NCBI GenBank assembly: GCA_029339505.1
Contig: JAQISU010000210.1
Span: 17,606,001 to 17,670,000 of the forward strand
Reading direction: 5' to 3'
DNA from: Unio delphinus
Lineage: Eukaryota > Mollusca > Bivalvia > Unionida > Unionidae
DNA length: 64,000 bases
The number at the start of each line of letters is the position of its first letter. The first letter of the stretch is position 1. Both the position numbers and the translations under genes were made by a program. The notes under the pieces are model-generated. The model searched no databases. It saw only the letters and a list, made by a program, of their open reading frames with translations, and was not told the origin of the DNA. Positions 47,855 through 57,127 of the stretch are shown one piece after another.

Positions 47855-48100
47855 GTTTATAGTGATGTCAAGCTCTGGAGCATCATGCCGCAGACATATA
47901 ACATGATGTCCCACCCAGTCACATTATCCTGACACCAGGCCGACCAGTCCTAACACTAACCTCGTAATGCTGAGTGCCAAGCGAGGCAGCTGTTAGTATC
48001 ATTTTTGTAAGTCTTTGGTATGACTATGCATAGGCATCGAACAAACGACCTCCCTCATCCGAGGCAGACCTTCTAACCACTAGGCCACCATATTGTATGT
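47855..48100 (-). mobile_element. tRNA-headed SINE, copy in Y'
   Basis: Same insertion as 33945-34190, with the A-box slightly changed (GGCCTAGTGGTTAGA). Confidence 0.6.
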
Positions 48101-48689
48101 GTTATACTTTTATCATATACAATATCTTCGGGTATAAAGAGCAAGAACAGGTTTGAACTACTTTCCTGTAAAGGTATAGTATAGAAACAAAACGACCTTG
48201 AAAACAGACAGCAATTAATAGTCAAGCAAAACTCAGCACACTTGGACCCAGTCATATGACACCGTTATCTGAATAGGGATAACCTATTTATTTAAAGAAG
48301 ATAAAAGCCAATAGATCTGACTCTTTCGTCATTCTTCTGGTCCGTTTTGCAGCTAAGTACACTTCATATATTTCGATCTGAAAATGTAGTCATTATCGTC
48401 TTTTGCGAAGCCGTTTGTAAGGTAAGATCTATTTTGACAATAACCTTTCTATGTACATACAATCATGTTTTCATCATTTATATATTTTAAAGTATAAAAT
48501 GCCGAAACAGAAATACCATATTTTGGAGTGGTGTGGAGTAATGATCTAGGACATCATCATCATCATCGCGTATGAACCCATTCAGCAGTGTAATTACATG
48601 CCAACAGGTACACACTTGATTTTTAATCGACCAGTGAGGGTGGTCTTATATAAACATATTGAGATGATGTTGATTTTAATCACTTCAAG

Positions 48690-48691
<2 letters not shown>

Positions 48692-48784
<93 letters not shown>
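48692..48784. repeat. (TA)n/(GT)n microsatellite in Y'
   Basis: About 38 TA followed by about 8 GT dinucleotides. Confidence 0.95.
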
Positions 48785-49612
48785 TTAAAGGCAATAGAAG
48801 ATATGTCCTTTTTACAATAGTGTTTATCAAATATTTACCCTTGAAAATGTAAGATGATAATAGTTTCAAAAATTTCTAAACTTATTACAGTATTACATTT
48901 TTATTATTTTGTATTTTTTTTCTCCAGTTTCTTATTCGTTTACATGTAAACTCTGAGTACATTACTGCTATATTATCTTTATCTGAGCGGTAGTTAAACA
49001 TCTTGTGTCCTGGTAACAGCAAGCACGACAGAAACATTTGATAAAACTATGATAACCCAGACTGTAGTTATACCAATTGCATTTATATCATCAAAATAAC
49101 TCACGTTATATGGACTTCCACGTGTACATTGCGTGTTTCCTAGTCCTACCTGTAAGACATAGCACATGTAGATTTTGTTAAGGTGCTAGGTCTTACGAGC
49201 CGAATGACGGCCTTGTGTAGTCTGTTCCGATGTCGTCGATATCGGAACGAATAGTCAAATGTTTCAGGAATATCGCACATATTTGGCAACCTGTATCGAC
49301 ACTCTTTCACTAATTAATGTTTAATCAATATACTTACTGTGCAGTTTTTATCTTGGTGGAATCAATATCTGACACTTGCAAACGGACGCATTTTCTTGGT
49401 CAGTTGACATACATTTGAATTTGTTGAAATGAGACAGTAATCGAGGTATGCCGAAATATGTTCAAGTAGGTTCCTATCGGAAAATATTTCTTGAACGAAA
49501 CGAAATGTTACTTGCTGTTCAAATACTTGATACTTTGGTACTTTCGTTTCGCTAAAATAAAACGGCCTTGTTCAAACCTACTTCGGCATTCCTCAGCCAC
49601 CATCGCATTGCA

Positions 49613-49719
49613 TACATCTTCAGCAAACACAGAATAAAATGATTGTGAAGGTTTCCATTACCTCATGAAAAGAAAATGATTATGATGATCGCGTTGATTT
49701 ATATATCCTCAACTTATGA
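49613..49719. other. Short host flank of element 2
   Basis: About 107 bp between the end of Y' homology and the element tip. It may be unduplicated host DNA or a small insertion. The target duplication cannot be read because the right end is outside the window. Confidence 0.5.
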
Positions 49720-50066
49720 AGCAGCAGAGAGGGTGAACCCTACAACGTTTTGAGACAAAATTTTGATTGAAATCTTAAAACGAGCCTTCCTACGATCTCA
49801 TTTTAACCAAAAAAAATGTCTCAGGGAAAAACCCTACAACGTTTTGAGACAAAAAATTGATTGAAATTTTAACGAGCCTTCCCTACAAAATCTCATTTTA
49901 ACTAAAAAAAATGAAAACGGAGACTTTTACGATTTTTTAATTAATTATGGTCGCAACTTGTTGTCATTCACCCTCTCTGCTGCTGAACTTTCAGTTCTGG
50001 TTGACAAAAAATAATAAATGATTTTAACTGAATATTTGATCAAGTCCGATACGATATCGTGTCCGA
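49720..50066. repeat. Left terminal region of element 2
   Basis: The tip AGCAGCAGAGAGGGTG (49720-49735) has an exact inverted copy CACCCTCTCTGCTGCT at 49969-49984. Between them a block of about 90 bp is tandemly duplicated (about 49733-49822 and 49823-49912; shared ACCCTACAACGTTTTGAGAC). The region continues into the ATPase 3' end, as in element 1. Without the right end the true repeat length is unknown. Confidence 0.7.
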
Positions 50067-50698
50067 GGATCATGTAAATTTATTGTTACAAATCCGGACG
50101 GGGTTGACTGAGCGTTACTAAAGAAATTTCTAAATTGATTATGATCCATATCACCGCAGCACCAAGTTTGCCAAATATTTCGTAACGTATGAGTATCAAC
50201 GCCGTTAAACACAGCAAGAATATTACAGTTATCTCTGATCACTTTTGGAATCTGTGTGTAGCGTTGAGTGACATATATCACGTCAGTGTTTTTGTGCCTG
50301 CCTCGGGAAAATATTCTAGCTGGGTTTGTTTGTTTATCTAACATCACATCGTCGTATACGACTAAATTGTTAATGTTTCCATCAAGATCTTCTACTGATG
50401 GCGCCTCGTCAATATCGGTAATAAAATCAACGACGTTTTCATCTTTAATTTCTGAAGCGTTTTCATTAAAATCTTTTAACACTTCATAGCATCGTTGATC
50501 ATCTACGCTTGGGGCAATTAAATACAACTTATCCCACTTCATCCATCTCATTATTAAATTGAACAGCAATTGCGTCTTGCCGGATCCAGATGGCCCGATT
50601 ATAATCATCCGGATAGAGTTTGCTAGCGCTGCATGATGCTTAACCGGTTCTCTTGTTTTAGTCGCTGAAAAATCAATTATATCCATATCTCTATACAT
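50024..50698 (-). CDS. Packaging ATPase (FtsK/A32-type), element 2
   Basis: 224 residues, fully open. Walker A is GPSGSGKT at residues 35-42, Walker B VVYDD near 113-117, and the sensor strand VIYVTQRYTQ follows. Drives DNA into the capsid in this virus group. Substitutions relative to element 1 are mostly conservative and spare all motifs. Start 5 bp from the divergent zinc-ribbon start, as in element 1, so the two promoters must overlap the opposite coding region or be very short. Confidence 0.93.
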   Translation of the reverse strand: MYRDMDIIDFSATKTREPVKHHAALANSIRMIIIGPSGSGKTQLLFNLIMRWMKWDKLYLIAPSVDDQRCYEVLKDFNENASEIKDENVVDFITDIDEAPSVEDLDGNINNLVVYDDVMLDKQTNPARIFSRGRHKNTDVIYVTQRYTQIPKVIRDNCNILAVFNGVDTHTLRNIWQTWCCGDMDHNQFRNFFSNAQSTPSGFVTINLHDPRTRYRIGLDQIFS

Positions 50699-50703
50699 AC
50701 ATT

Positions 50704-50985
50704 ATGGATCTATATTGTGTGAAGTGTAAAACGCGTACTGGCACAGATGACTTGATGACGATTACAACTAAAAATAACCGATCAGCGCTTTCTGGTAAAT
50801 GCGTACGATGTGGTACAAAGAAATTTAGATTTATTTCACTTGGTAAACCCAAGGAACCTTTAAAAAAAAAAGAGGAGGTGATATCGCAACCAAATTGGCA
50901 AAGCTCCCTGGAACCCCATGGGCAAAGTACCCCGGAGAAAAGCACCTTCCAGGATATAGCTACTGTGGCCCCGGAACACGATTAG
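50704..50985 (+). CDS. DUF5679-like zinc-ribbon protein, element 2
   Basis: Begins MDLYCVKCKTRTGTDD, with CxxC pairs at residues 5-8 and about 36-39 (VRCG region). The real zinc-ribbon part ends near residue 57, at a run of ten A (50862-50871). Beyond it this frame only shadows the phospholipase frame and ends at 50985. The A-run offers A_AAA_AAA heptamers in register for a -1 slip into the phospholipase frame, which has no ATG here either. Confidence 0.75.
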   Translation: MDLYCVKCKTRTGTDDLMTITTKNNRSALSGKCVRCGTKKFRFISLGKPKEPLKKKEEVISQPNWQSSLEPHGQSTPEKSTFQDIATVAPEHD

Positions 50986-51182
50986 ATATCAGACTTGATG
51001 ATCAAAATCAACCCAAACCCGGTGAAGAACCGATAAACGCTATTGATAAGGCGTGTCATGCTCATAATGTTGCATATAGGAGCGGCGATTTGCAGCAAAG
51101 ACATCTCGCGGATGTGAAATTAATTCATGCGTTAAATGCTATTCCTGATAAATCTTTCAAAGAAAATTACCTTCATGGTTAA
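50871..51182 (+). CDS. Phospholipase A2-like domain in the -1 frame, C-terminally altered, element 2
   Basis: The calcium-loop motif YCGPGT is intact. The catalytic motif reads DKACHAHN, so the Asp that follows the active-site His in element 1 is Asn here, which should impair calcium binding. A frameshift near 51165 ends the frame early (stop 51180-51182) and removes about 15 residues of the Lys-rich tail seen in element 1. A TTG at 50895 is the only near-start codon. Normal expression would need -1 frameshifting from the zinc ribbon. Confidence 0.7.
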   Translation, partial: RGGDIATKLAKLPGTPWAKYPGEKHLPGYSYCGPGTRLDIRLDDQNQPKPGEEPINAIDKACHAHNVAYRSGDLQQRHLADVKLIHALNAIPDKSFKENYLHG

Positions 51183-51215
51183 TAAAACCGGTTATGAAAA
51201 GCAAATTGATGTTAG

Positions 51216-52202
51216 GTGCCGGTAATTAATAACAACATGGAATCTATTTATTATTCTCCAAAAGGATACTGGCGGGGTAACGCTGCAATCAATAAACTCG
51301 CTAGCGCCGCAAAAGTGAAAAAGGCCACTGCGGCTAATTGGTTATCCAAACAGGCTATATGGCAAATTTATCTACCAGCGCCTAAACAAATTAATTACTC
51401 GCATTTTGATGTGACTGTCCCTAATGAAGTTCATCAGGCTGATATATTATTTTTGCCACATGATCGTGGTTACAAATACGCGTTAACCGTAGTTGATGTT
51501 GCGAGTCGATACAAAGAAGCAGAGCCGCTGAAAACAAAATCATCAACTGAAGTCGCTTCTGCATTTGAAAGGATTTATCGAAAGAGTCCTCTGCGTTGGC
51601 CAAATCTATTGCAGGTTGATCCTGGCAAGGAATTTCAAAGCGTTGTTTTATCAACGATGAAACATCACAAAGTCACCATCAGACGGGGGCATACTGCGTT
51701 ACATCGTGATCAGGCAATTGTAGAACGATTTAATCGGACTCTTGCAAAGCGGTTATTTGGATATCAATACGCGAAGGAGTTTATTCAGGATAAAAGATCC
51801 CGTGAATGGGTTAAGATATTACCAGCTGTGATTACCGCACTGAATAATGAGATTACTCGAACAATTAACATGAAACCTATCAACGCGATTATAAAAAAGT
51901 CTATACCTAAAATGGAAATAGAAGGAATTTCGCAAAATGATTCTAGCGTTTCCCAACCAATTCTTGGTAGTAATGTGACTGTTAGGTATTTATACGAACC
52001 AGGAGAGCTGGAAGGTGGCACAAAAAGGGCTACTGATCCTATTTGGAGTGTTACTGCACACAAGATATCTACTATAACACGATCAACTGGTAGACCTCCA
52101 ATCTATAAACTGGATTCAACTGCCCCTCAGCGGGGTTTTACACGCGAACAACTCCAAGTGATTCCTGACGATACTCAATTACCACCACAGGGTCTTAACT
52201 AG
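51216..52202 (+). CDS. Retroviral-type DDE integrase, element 2
   Basis: Open for 328 codons; the element 1 start corresponds to the Met at 51237, so residues 1-7 are doubtful. The rve-type core has catalytic Asp76 (HQADILF), Asp135 (VDPGKEF) and Glu170 (QAIVERFNRT), with the canonical 35-residue Asp-Glu step. The N-terminal 60 residues look like a helical DNA-binding region. The C-terminal 80 contain an SH3-like or chromodomain-position stretch (VTVRYLYEPGELEGG). Polinton integrases insert the element with 5-6 bp duplications, consistent with element 1's GCTTG. The stop overlaps the ancestral 3' end of the convergent polymerase gene. Confidence 0.92.
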   Translation: MPVINNNMESIYYSPKGYWRGNAAINKLASAAKVKKATAANWLSKQAIWQIYLPAPKQINYSHFDVTVPNEVHQADILFLPHDRGYKYALTVVDVASRYKEAEPLKTKSSTEVASAFERIYRKSPLRWPNLLQVDPGKEFQSVVLSTMKHHKVTIRRGHTALHRDQAIVERFNRTLAKRLFGYQYAKEFIQDKRSREWVKILPAVITALNNEITRTINMKPINAIIKKSIPKMEIEGISQNDSSVSQPILGSNVTVRYLYEPGELEGGTKRATDPIWSVTAHKISTITRSTGRPPIYKLDSTAPQRGFTREQLQVIPDDTQLPPQGLN

Positions 52203-52218
52203 CGCCGTTGCGTCTATT

Positions 52219-55200
52219 TCACTCAAGACAAGTCAACATCACATTGTTTCTGACATGACCGAGACTGATATTTTTTCTGTCTACGGTAAATTGGCGAGGA
52301 TCCTTATCTAAATAACGCCAACGCATTATACAATTGCAACTTGCGCAGTGATTATTCTGTTGTTGTTTCAGCGTGATTATTAATCCAGCATCAATGTCAA
52401 ATTCTCGTTGTTTTTTCTTGTCTTGTTGTTTGTAACCGGATAATTTTTTATCAATAAATTTAACATCAATATCATCCATTGTTGTGTCATTATCGTCATC
52501 ATTGACTTCGTCAACAACAATTCTTCGAAGTTGATTTATTTTTCGTACTCTGGATACTGCGAGATAGATTAAATTTGACCATTCGATGCGATTATCTACC
52601 ATCCAAACAATTGTATCCGATATAGTCAATCCCTGTGAAGAATGTATCGTCGCTGCGTATCCTAGCGTCCACGGGGACTTATTAGCACGCAATGCATCTT
52701 CAACGACGCTGATATCAACCAGCACAATATCATTTAATACAAGAATTTGTTTTTCACTCTGTCCAGGAATATCAACTTCTATATATTGCTTTCGTGTATC
52801 CGAAGGCCTATAACACAACGGTACTGGAAGTACGGCAAATTTATCTTTATGCAATTCAAATAACTTCATCTGAAGTGCGTCTCTGACTATCTTTCTACTT
52901 GCAATTATCAAATCGTTTGGTCTCCATGTTTCCCAAAAATCATTCATTGGAGTCTCTGAAATCACTTCACGCGCTATTTCACACTGGATTCTATCCGGTT
53001 GTAATCTAATTAGCGCTTTGAATTCTCGTAATCGTTCATCAAGTGATCTATAATCCGTGTTAATTTCTTCATAATAGTCTACAAAACCCTTTAGCCATTC
53101 ATGTGGGGATGCACCGACAAATGGTGGTTGGCCGTCATCACCGCACATGACGACTTTTGTGTTTTTGTTTAACAACCACTCGAGAAATATTTGTAATACA
53201 TCTAATGACACTGTGCATATTTCATCCCAAATTATAATTTCAGGAATGAATTTATCACCCATTCGCTCAGGAGACCATTTGTCACCCTTCCATCGAAAGA
53301 AGCTGTGATAAGTACAGGCATTTACCCCTCGTTGTTTCATCTCTCTGGCGAGTCTGTGTGTTGGTGTTAGCACAATCATAGTTGACCGACCAAATAATTC
53401 GATTGCACGAGTTGTCTTTCCTGACCCACCACAACCGTTTAAATAAACTGTCTTGTATATACAGATTGGATCAGATACCGGTGGTGCATTAGAAAATTCT
53501 GATTGAATTTCAATACGGTTACAACAAAGATATTTATCATCCATGGCAACGTCTGCGGATTCGCAATACTCATATAGTGTTTCCTTTTTAAATCGCCAAC
53601 GCCCCCACGCTTCCTCGGGATCTGTGAATGCCGCTACAGCTGATTTGTATTTACTGTGTATATACATCGAATCAGTGGCTACTCTAACTGCGGTATTAGG
53701 AAATCTATTTATCATCGAAAATAGATTAATACAAGCATAGGCTAGCATAGAACTTCTTAAGTGTGTGTACTGGGAATTATATCCATCACAGTAGGTAACA
53801 ACCGTACCTAATTTTTCACCATTGGATAGAAAAGCATCCTTACGGGATACAAGTTTTCCCTGTTTCGTTAAATCCGCTACAATAAAATCGTATTCAGCGA
53901 CGTCTATGGTCAACCACGAAGAGTATTTTGCATTGTCGTATCTTCCACCCTGGGTAAATTTACCGATTATTCTTCGTCCAAAATCCTTTGCTTGTTCTTT
54001 TTTAATTTCAAATACCTTCTTAGACAAATTCATGATTTCTTCTTCACTAAAATTCTTCGAATTTCCATCCGGAAACAGTTTTCGCTGTTCGCTAATTATT
54101 CTATCTAGATCGGGTTGTGGTAGCCAAACTTCTTTCTGAGCTCGATAGGATATAATCGCCTCACTGACAATTAACGATATTAGCATACCACAATCGATCA
54201 TTTACCGCAATAACACTATTGGCATCCAGGCCTTTTCAGATAGGTGTCTACCAAGCCAAAGATAGCTACACGGATGTAACCCTGTAGCTAATTCGAATGA
54301 TATCACACGAGCAAATCCAGTTAAATCAAAATCAGGCAATGGACCATTAATCGCAACACGAGTCATTTCATGCGTGGGGTGTCCAAATCGTTTAAAGTCA
54401 CCGCATTCTCCATACCCGAGAAAACTTCCAGGATAACACGCGGATATATCAATTGAAATCATACCATCGCGTGAGTATTTTGTATTCCACAGTCCTCCAT
54501 GACTAAATTCGACGCAACTCAATTTAACGTCCTCGAGAAAATCACTTCGTGTTGGACGCCATGAGTTTTTTTCTCTTGCAAATTGAGCTACCACTGATGG
54601 AATAGTAAAACTATCCGTGAGTAGTTTTTCATGGAAACTCTCCGGTGAAAAATCATTAGCGATTTTTCTCATTCTGTTATCTAACTCTTCAACGCGATAT
54701 AATTCACCATTTGGTCTTACAAATTGATCGAATCCTATTTCGGGATCTTCATCACTTCTAAGTAACCACACTGACACAGGATCATCCTTACACAACGCGT
54801 GAATAGCATCGAATAATTTCTCTTCATAGAAAACATCCTCGACGAACTCACCGGAAAATTCCGGGGGGATATATTTCACGATTCGTTCTCGTGGAAATAT
54901 TGTTACTGCAGCCGTCCACGCGTGTTCGTTATGATCAATAATTTGTATTGGTGCTCCATTTTTGTTATATTTCGGTTCATATAATACTTCTCCGGTTATC
55001 GTCATAACGGTTATTGGGAATCTTAATGATGTTTCTAATTTAGCTATATCGGAAATCTTTTCACCGTTCTGTTTCACAGTCAGTTCCCATTCGGTTATTT
55101 TCCTACGTCGCAGATCAGTTAGTTTATTTCCTCGGGGTGAATTTGTGAAGTGTTCCATTACCCGTGTTGCTACACAATTCAACGTCGAAGATAGTTTCAT

Positions 55201-56179
55201 AGAAGCTAGTTTTGTAATATCAGGTTTATCATTTAGCGGGTATATTCCATAAACGACTGCTGTTACAGGATAAGATCTCTCGTAGTATGGTTTGTCGATT
55301 CCAGTTAGAATTCCTGGTTTGGAATCTCTACTCAGTGTGATTGTTTTTTTATTCTTGAGGATTGGTTCAAATTTATCCCTAATAATCCATTTGCCATCGA
55401 CTTCGATAATGAATTTTATTCGGAAAAAATACCTTTTTTCCCCAACACGTGAAATTATCACTGCTGCTTTTTCATCATTCATGGTAGCGTCAACAACACC
55501 ATCAATTCGAAATGTTGACCAACAATAAGATGCTCCATCACGCTTGAATTCATTAAAACAGTCTCTGATTTTACTAATCATGGCTTTATCAAGAATTGTA
55601 TTCTTTGGTGTATTAGAAACTATATCAAGATTGAATTGAGCATCTTTCCAGGGTAATCTCTTGGACGTTTTTTTTTGGTTTATCGAGATTAAATTTAGGA
55701 TTAAACATCAATAATCTCTTAAACTCTTTCATGTTTCCGTCTCTTGGACGTTTGAGATTAAATTTAGGATTAATTTTGTTACGTTTTTTGGGTTTATCGA
55801 GATTAAATTTAGGATTAATCTTCAATAATCTCTTAAACTCTTTCATGTTTCCGTCTCTTGGACGTTTGAGATTAAATTTGTTACGTTTTTGGGGTTTATC
55901 GAGATTAAATTTAGGATTAATCTTCAATAATCTCTTAAACTCTTTCATGTTTCCGTCTCTTGGACGTTTGAGATTAATTTTGTTACGTTTTTTGGGTTTA
56001 TCGAGATTAAATTTAGGATTAATCTTCAATAATCTCTTAAACTCTTTCATGTTTCCGTCTCTTGGACGTTTTGGGGGTTTATCGAGATTAAATTTAGGAT
56101 TAATCTTCAATAATCTCTTAAATTCCTTATCAGTATTGAATTCAGCATTTTTCGAAGGCATTCTCCTTAATTCCCTCAT
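52219..56179 (-). pseudogene. Family-B DNA polymerase / SF1 helicase / HNH fusion, three breaks, element 2
   Basis: One collinear gene of about 1,300 codons. N-terminal repeat region 55690-56179; polymerase block 54202-55581 with motif A DISACYP (residue 378 of that block). Block 52219-54201 (660 aa) has a motif-B-like stretch KDFGRRIIGKFTQGG (72-86) and motif C ATDS (175-178). It then has SF1 Walker A GCGGSGKTT (256-264), Walker B IIWDEI (323-328), GDDGQPPF (354-361), TIHSSQG (518-524) and YLAVSRV (546-552). Last comes an HNH/Zn tail with CASC (619-622), TVDR and GHVRNN. Breaks: frameshift in the A-run near 55672-55680, TAA at 54202-54204, and TGA at 52219-52221 at the last zinc Cys. No exonuclease or terminal-protein domain was recognised. 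Likely replication protein. Confidence 0.85.
55690..56160 (-). repeat. Coding minisatellite in the polymerase N-terminus, element 2
   Basis: Five units, most of 102 bp (34 residues) and one of 114 bp, marked by RPRDGNMKEFKRLL and NPKFNLDKP. The landmark CATGTTTCCG on the + strand is at 55730, 55844, 55946 and 56048. All lengths are multiples of three, so the frame is kept. Element 1 has only one diverged unit-like stretch. The product is very basic. Confidence 0.85.
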
Positions 56180-56221
56180 GCTATAATTAAAACAAGCATT
56201 TAAATGAAAGATTTATATATA
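56180..56221. promoter_or_regulatory. Divergent intergenic region, element 2
   Basis: About 40 bp with TATAATTAAAACAAGC and ATTTAAATG and, towards the + gene, TTTATATATAATG. Conserved with element 1 (15438-15478). Probably a two-way early promoter for the polymerase and Cys-rich genes. Confidence 0.4.
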
Positions 56222-56593
56222 ATGAATCACTGCAAATGGCTCATGATTGGATCAACGACTCCGTGTAACAAATCATGCAGAAAGGAATTCTGTGGGTATC
56301 ATATGCAAAGCTTTCGTCGTGGAAGCCTTGGTCCATTACCCTGCATACGATGTGGGGTTGGGGTCAGGGGGGAATCGCAGTTATGTCTACGCTGTGGTGG
56401 TAAACGATATAGGGAATTGAAGCGTTATTATGACAAAAGAATAAAAAGTGGACAATCAATCAGAAATTATGACCCTGAAAAAGTCCTTGACGTTGACAAA
56501 GTCAAGGATAAAGTCATAAGAACCCCCCAAGGCTACATTGAAAGATTTTCCAAAGATGTAATCATTAGACCAAACAATGAATTAGACAAATAG
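56222..56593 (+). CDS. Small Cys-rich (zinc-finger) protein, element 2
   Basis: 123 residues from MNHCKWLMIG; this start matches element 1, and an upstream Met at 56204 is less likely. Cys/His groups in order are HCKW, PCNKSC, FCGYH, PCIRCG and LCLRCGG, enough for two or three zinc sites in the first 65 residues. The C-terminal half is charged and probably helical (PQGYIERFS). Similar CxH small proteins occur in large DNA viruses. Role unknown; DNA or RNA binding is likely. Confidence 0.75.
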   Translation: MNHCKWLMIGSTTPCNKSCRKEFCGYHMQSFRRGSLGPLPCIRCGVGVRGESQLCLRCGGKRYRELKRYYDKRIKSGQSIRNYDPEKVLDVDKVKDKVIRTPQGYIERFSKDVIIRPNNELDK

Positions 56594-56606
56594 TATTAGT
56601 ATACGA

Positions 56607-57083
56607 ATGAACCAAGAATTCAGACCACACCCTGTGATCACAAACTATGAAGCGTCCAGTGATGGTGTTGTAAGAAACCGTAGACTGAAGAAACCAGTTG
56701 GTGTTGTGACTAATCAAGGGTATTTGAGATTTACTGTTGGAAAGAAGAAATATTACTGCCATCGTTTCGTATTTGAATGTTTCCATGGATTAATCGAGGA
56801 TGGTTTTGTTATAGATCATAAAGATTCCAATCCAAAGAATAATTCTTTATCAAATCTGCAAGCTATCACACAAAGTGAGAATTTGAAACGAGGAAAGACT
56901 GGTACTTGCTCAAAAAAAGCGAGACCCGTAAAATCTTTGAATACAACAACTAACGAAGAAAAAATATTTCGATCGATATACTTCGATATTTGTAGACCCT
57001 CAGTACGATTTGTTGCAGAGGGGGTTTATCGATCTGCGTTTTCAAAAAATCGCGGACAGAAAATTAAATTTAGTTATGTCTGA
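56607..57083 (+). CDS. HNH/NUMOD1 endonuclease, element 2
   Basis: 158 residues, intact. A NUMOD4-like start (YEASSDGVVRN) is followed by the HNH_3 core YYCHRFVFECFHG, IDHKDSNPKNN and NLQAITQSEN, with the metal/active-site histidines in CHRF and DHKD. A NUMOD1-like helix-turn-helix tail (FRSIYFDICRPSVRFVAEG) would bind DNA. Free-standing genes of this architecture are usually homing endonucleases. Its presence in both elements at the same site, open here and broken in element 1 by one TGA, suggests long residence. Starts 13 bp after the preceding gene. Confidence 0.88.
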   Translation: MNQEFRPHPVITNYEASSDGVVRNRRLKKPVGVVTNQGYLRFTVGKKKYYCHRFVFECFHGLIEDGFVIDHKDSNPKNNSLSNLQAITQSENLKRGKTGTCSKKARPVKSLNTTTNEEKIFRSIYFDICRPSVRFVAEGVYRSAFSKNRGQKIKFSYV

Positions 57084-57127
57084 TGCGTCATATTTTTCAT
57101 TTAGAAATATATAATTGTTATAGAATA

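Larger units (their letters stand above)
46431..49612. repeat. Duplicated host segment Y'
   Basis: Near-identical to 32520-35712, including the TATATA-rich repeats, the 44-bp minisatellite (47150-47460), the SINE (47855-48100, - strand) and a (TA)n/(GT)n tract (48692-48784). Homology ends at about 49612 with CATCGCATTGCA. Confidence 0.88.

Noticed and set aside
48594..48869. Open frames with long Tyr-Ile repeats (also at 3384, 37168, 42358)
   Set aside because: They are translations of (TA)n tracts; no start context, domain or homology.
55731..56186. 151-codon + strand frame with Leu/Asn-rich repeats
   Set aside because: Antisense of the coding minisatellite of the polymerase gene.
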